Assembly: GCA_002763085.1 (NCBI GenBank)
Contig: PFCY01000027.1
Coordinates: 1-6,392, forward strand
DNA from: Candidatus Pacearchaeota archaeon CG10_big_fil_rev_8_21_14_0_10_32_14
Lineage (GTDB): Archaea; Nanobdellota; Nanobdellia; Pacearchaeales; GW2011-AR1
Reading direction: 5' to 3'
DNA: 6,392 nt
Shown one piece after another: positions 6,026 to 6,392 of this stretch. Each line of letters begins with the position of its first letter. The stretch's first letter is position 1. The notes under the pieces are model-generated. The model was not told the DNA's origin, made no database searches, and saw nothing but the letters and a program-made list of their open reading frames with translations. The translations under genes and the position numbers were made by a program.

Positions 6026-6030
6026 ATATA
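6023..6030 (-). promoter_or_regulatory. TATA box of ftsZ
   Basis: The - strand reads TATATAAA, preceded by ATGAAG as a possible BRE. Transcription would start near 6000, giving a leader of about 44 bases that contains the AAGGAGGA ribosome binding site. Confidence 0.6.
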
Positions 6031-6057
6031 CTTCATACACTCTCCAGTATCGTAAAG

Positions 6058-6127
6058 AAAAAAATATGCGGTGAAACGCGTTTCAGTCGATTAATTGATT
6101 CAATGGCAGTTGAATAAATTAATATTA
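6058..6127 (-). ncRNA. Candidate small RNA upstream of ftsZ
   Basis: A consensus TATA box (6150-6157, TATATAAA on -) predicts transcription from about 6125-6128. The sequence then forms a 14-bp stem with one mismatch (6110-6123 with 6090-6103) and a CTGCCA loop on the - strand. Next comes the perfect 14-base palindrome TGAAACGCGTTTCA (6072-6085), and seven bases later a run of seven T (complement of 6058-6064). The result would be an RNA of about 65-70 bases with two hairpins and a U-run end. No reading frame is involved. It has no clear C/D-box pair or tRNA fold. Alternatives are a DNA-binding site for a regulator of ftsZ, or part of a long ftsZ leader. Confidence 0.35.
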
Positions 6128-6149
6128 TGAGATTATCTAATTCTCGCAC

Positions 6150-6157
6150 TTTATATA
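6150..6157 (-). promoter_or_regulatory. Consensus TATA box facing the two-hairpin region
   Basis: The sequence is TTTATATA on + and TATATAAA on -, so it could serve either direction. On the - strand its spacing places a start just before the 14-bp stem ending at 6123. On the + strand it would start near 6180, before a frame of only seven codons (MNEWFLC at 6194), which seems unlikely to be a gene. Confidence 0.4.
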
Positions 6158-6245
6158 TTTTTTTATCTTAGAAAGAATATTATTTTATTTAAATGAATGA
6201 GTGGTTTTTGTGTTAGACTAACTTCTAGGAAATTCAGATATTAAT

Positions 6246-6284
6246 AGGATGAGGTCCTCCTCGCCCTAAAGAGCGGGGTATCCT
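6246..6284 (-). mobile_element. GC-rich hairpin resembling the right end of an IS200/IS605 (TnpB-type) element
   Basis: On the - strand CCCCGCTC, TTTA, GGGCGAGG (6278 down to 6259) forms an 8-bp stem with one G-T pair and one mismatch. It is framed by AGGAT and ATCCT (complements of 6280-6284 and 6246-6250). A CCCCGCCC-TTTA-GGGCGGGG hairpin just after the tnpB stop is typical of IS605/IS1341-like ends, by recollection of the family. In those elements this region is also the scaffold of the TnpB guide RNA. No transposase gene is present in the window, so this is at most a remnant or solo end. Confidence 0.4.
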
Positions 6285-6352
6285 TACGCTCGTATCGGAT
6301 TAAGTTTTATCACATATATTTCAGGATTATCAACATCTTCTATAAAAAAATA
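6284..6352 (-). pseudogene. Possible remnant of a C-terminal coding tail next to the hairpin
   Basis: On the - strand, reading toward the hairpin, a 22-codon open stretch ends IEDVDNPEIYVIKLNPIRA and stops at 6284-6286, immediately before the GC-rich hairpin. Its composition looks protein-like, but an in-frame TAA at 6353-6355 closes it upstream and there is no ATG. It could be the last codons of a decayed tnpB or other gene whose body has been lost. It is too short to assign, and chance is a fair alternative. Confidence 0.2.
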
Positions 6353-6392
6353 TTATTAAAGAAATTTGGATTAATTTATTCGTTCGAAAAAA

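Larger units (their letters stand above)
5957..6392. other. 436-base stretch without an intact gene
   Basis: Both strands were read. The part next to ftsZ holds its leader, Shine-Dalgarno, dyad and TATA box. Bases 6058-6157 hold the candidate small RNA and its promoter. Bases 6158-6245 are AT-rich, with only a short GTTAG-A-CTAAC dyad (6211-6221) and no supported frame. Bases 6246-6352 hold the IS605-like hairpin and possible coding remnant. Bases 6353-6392 show nothing beyond AT-rich sequence. Confidence 0.6.

Noticed and set aside
5640..6074. 144-residue + strand open frame opposite the ftsZ 5' end
   Set aside because: It overlaps the unmistakable ftsZ coding sequence and its promoter, has low-complexity Ser/Pro/Leu content and no recognisable domain.
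6060..6130. tRNA or C/D-box RNA in the two-hairpin region
   Set aside because: There is no cloverleaf, T-loop consensus or CCA-side acceptor stem, and no C box pairs with the single CTGA-like tetramer.

Overview
The window looks like a piece of an AT-rich archaeal chromosome, plausibly from a DPANN lineage such as Woesearchaeota or Pacearchaeota. The lineage is an inference: it rests on an archaeal-looking FtsZ, archaeal TATA boxes 23-27 bp upstream of start codons (apparently leaderless genes), a bacterial-type MnmA in an otherwise archaeal setting, and a gene with no recognisable family. No rRNA, tRNA or CRISPR array was seen.

Layout from left to right. (1) At 1-266, + strand, is the 3' part of a small membrane-protein frame; the coding-like frame appears to continue upstream through an in-frame TAG at 42-44. 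(2) At 306-1262, - strand, is an unrecognised soluble protein of 318 aa. (3) At 1315-2820, - strand, is a complete M32 (Taq-type) metallocarboxypeptidase. (4) At 2871-4214, + strand, is the tRNA 2-thiouridylase MnmA, divergent from the carboxypeptidase; the two share a 50-bp spacer with one near-symmetrical TATA box. (5) At 4246-4797, + strand, is a small nitroreductase-family flavoprotein. (6) A hairpin and T-run terminator lies between convergent genes, followed by ftsZ at 4877-5956, - strand. (7) The stretch 5957-6392 has no intact gene, but it holds the ftsZ promoter with a dyad, a promoter/two-hairpin/T-run arrangement that looks like a small RNA gene, and a GC-rich hairpin resembling the end of an IS200/IS605-type (TnpB) element.

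The most unusual structure is inside mnmA. The protein is about 80-90 residues longer than usual for the family because of two in-frame, G-rich insertions. One (4018-4087) is bounded by perfect 11-bp inverted repeats; both contain a G-quadruplex-type motif on the coding strand, and both carry TAATTCA 10-11 bases before the first G-run. They look like a small repeat family that has invaded a coding sequence while keeping the frame, comparable in principle to Rickettsia palindromic elements but different in sequence.

The genes do not form one pathway: peptide trimming (M32), tRNA wobble-uridine thiolation (MnmA), flavin redox chemistry (nitroreductase) and cell division (FtsZ) sit side by side, each apparently with its own promoter. 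FtsZ is the exception in translation signals: it has a leader with a strong Shine-Dalgarno sequence, while the other genes look leaderless.
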